Shown here: positions 63,133 through 64,000 of the stretch, piece by piece
How the letters are laid out: each line of letters begins with the position of its first letter
Numbering within the stretch: position 1 is the stretch's first letter
Assembly: GCA_013298895.1 (NCBI GenBank)
Contig: JAAFJM010000001.1
Location: 62,001 to 126,000 of the forward strand
Reading direction: 5' to 3'
Origin: Bacteroidota bacterium
GTDB taxonomy: Bacteria; Bacteroidota; Bacteroidia; UKL13-3
Length of the DNA stretch: 64,000 bases
Made by a program: the position numbers and the translations under genes
Notes under the pieces: generated by a model
Seen by the model: only the letters and a program-made list of their open reading frames with translations
What the model was told of the DNA's origin: nothing
Database searches by the model: none

Positions 63133-64000
63133 TTAACTTAAACATATTTTTAAAATACTTTTTGTATCCTCATTTATTCTAAAATCGTTGCTAATTTGGT
63201 AAGGAATTACTGCTGCAATTTGATTGATAGTTTTGCTTGTTAAAACCAAACATTTTTCTTTTTCAAATTGGTTAATTTTTTTATCAATTAAATAATCGCT
63301 TACCAGTTTAGTGCCTTGCATACCAAGTGGCTTAAATCGGTCGCCTTGCTGCCACGTGTGTAATATAAACTCGTTTCCAGTTTTATCTTTATCTAAATAC
63401 AAACAATTTTTTGCAAATACTTTGGGGTATTCGCTCAAAGTTTCAAAATGAATAGTGCCTAAATTGGTTTGAACCTCAACAGTCGTCTTACCAATTTCAA
63501 TGGTTTGATTGATAATTTCAACTTCTCTTTCTTTAATTACAAGGTGTTTTCTATCCACCAATAATTGGTGTGTTTTTGAATCGAAAATGGCACCAGTTGA
63601 AATATTGGGGTTTTCACATAATTGAATCACATCATTTTCTGTAAAACCCAATTCATTTAACACATAAAATAAAAAGGTTTTTGAAGCATAGTGTTGTTTA
63701 ATTTTTAGGTCAATATAAAGCAGGCCTTTTTGGTTTTTTATATAAATTTTTTTTAGGTCGTTCAGTTTTTCTTGCAGCAATTGCTCATCAATTTTAATTC
63801 TATTGCTTAACTCATAAAAGTTACCAATTACTTTTTCATTTAAAGATGCCAGTTTAGGCATAACCTCGAGCCTAATTTTATTACGCCAATAGTCCGTTTT
63901 TTTATTACTGCTATCTTCCCTGAATGGAATTTTTTGTGCATTTGCATAATTTTCAATTTGGTTTCTATTGGCAAAAAGTAAGGGCCTGATTATATTATTT
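63133..64000 (-). CDS. tilS: tRNA(Ile)-lysidine synthase TilS, 3' part (5' end outside window)
   Basis: At least 288 codons of a frame open to the window edge. The visible N-terminal side reads IIRPLLFANRNQIENYANAQ and has the typical TilS block REDSSN, then YWRNKIRLEVMPKL, all continuous in frame past the ATG at 63861, so that ATG is internal. The C-terminal domain has FKPLGMQGTKLVSDYLID and the end SILKICLS. TilS changes the wobble C34 of tRNA(Ile)-CAU to lysidine so that AUA is read as Ile. The PP-loop with the SGG motif lies beyond the window. Confidence 0.9.
   Translation of the reverse strand, partial: NNIIRPLLFANRNQIENYANAQKIPFREDSSNKKTDYWRNKIRLEVMPKLASLNEKVIGNFYELSNRIKIDEQLLQEKLNDLKKIYIKNQKGLLYIDLKIKQHYASKTFLFYVLNELGFTENDVIQLCENPNISTGAIFDSKTHQLLVDRKHLVIKEREVEIINQTIEIGKTTVEVQTNLGTIHFETLSEYPKVFAKNCLYLDKDKTGNEFILHTWQQGDRFKPLGMQGTKLVSDYLIDKKINQFEKEKCLVLTSKTINQIAAVIPYQISNDFRINEDTKSILKICLS

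Overview
The window looks like a chromosomal stretch of an AT-rich, probably aerobic member of the Bacteroidota. The evidence is two PKD-repeat surface proteins with type IX secretion sorting tails, lineage-typical families (DUF4286, DUF4421-like, DUF6268-like, a fused E1 alpha/beta dehydrogenase, an alpha-oxoamine synthase of the sphingolipid/sulfonolipid type), few Shine-Dalgarno sites, and promoter candidates of the form TTTG-N19..21-TAnnTTTG. Aerobic life is inferred from the phenylacetyl-CoA epoxidase genes, which need O2. I saw no rRNA, tRNA, CRISPR array, transposase or prophage. Genus cannot be told from this window.

Layout. 1-6.0 kb (minus strand): partial GT87-like membrane glycosyltransferase, RDD protein, comM, ndk, a MltD-like LysM protein that appears to lack its catalytic Glu, gatA and tatA. 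6.3-9.6 kb (plus): small membrane protein, sodium/solute-symporter-type histidine kinase and response regulator as one overlapping unit. 9.6-18 kb (minus): dicarboxylate symporter, gap, mtaB, an OmpA-like protein, an ECF sigma factor with an unusual TM plus beta-barrel partner, and an unknown conserved protein. 18.3-20.9 kb: groES-groEL and a small secreted protein. 20.9-23.8 kb (minus): 3-hydroxyacyl-CoA dehydrogenase and E1 alpha-beta fusion. 23.9-26.7 kb (plus): miaA, the alpha-oxoamine synthase and a secreted thioredoxin-like protein. 26.8-30.8 kb (plus): TetR regulator with a perfect operator palindrome, then paaA, an inserted S23-type four-helix gene, paaB, paaC and paaD. 30.8-41.8 kb: cell-envelope proteins around polA, including a beta-barrel gene remnant. 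41.9-49.3 kb (minus): two tandem 1.23 kaa PKD adhesin-like paralogues. 49.6-52.4 kb: DUF4421-like porin, lptB, a Mpo1-like protein and gcvH. 52.4-57.4 kb: envelope and polysaccharide genes (glycosyltransferase, flippase, sugar nucleotidyltransferase). 57.4-64 kb: DUF4286, a TPR protein, ruvC, a flippase-like membrane protein with a GT2 glycosyltransferase, and the 3' part of tilS.

How it fits together. Most genes are housekeeping or cell-envelope genes in short operons separated by clear hairpin terminators. The accessory signal is in the phenylacetate operon, the tandem surface proteins and the intergenic DNA. The intergenic DNA carries several families of short palindromic or period-7/8 repeats, some of which appear to have entered coding sequence. 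I did not find an obvious new defence or mobile system. The best candidates for something undescribed are the repeat-bounded S23 insertion in the paa operon, the degenerate lytic-transglycosylase protein, the sigma-linked TM/beta-barrel protein and a terminator lying inside the start of a reading frame after gcvH.
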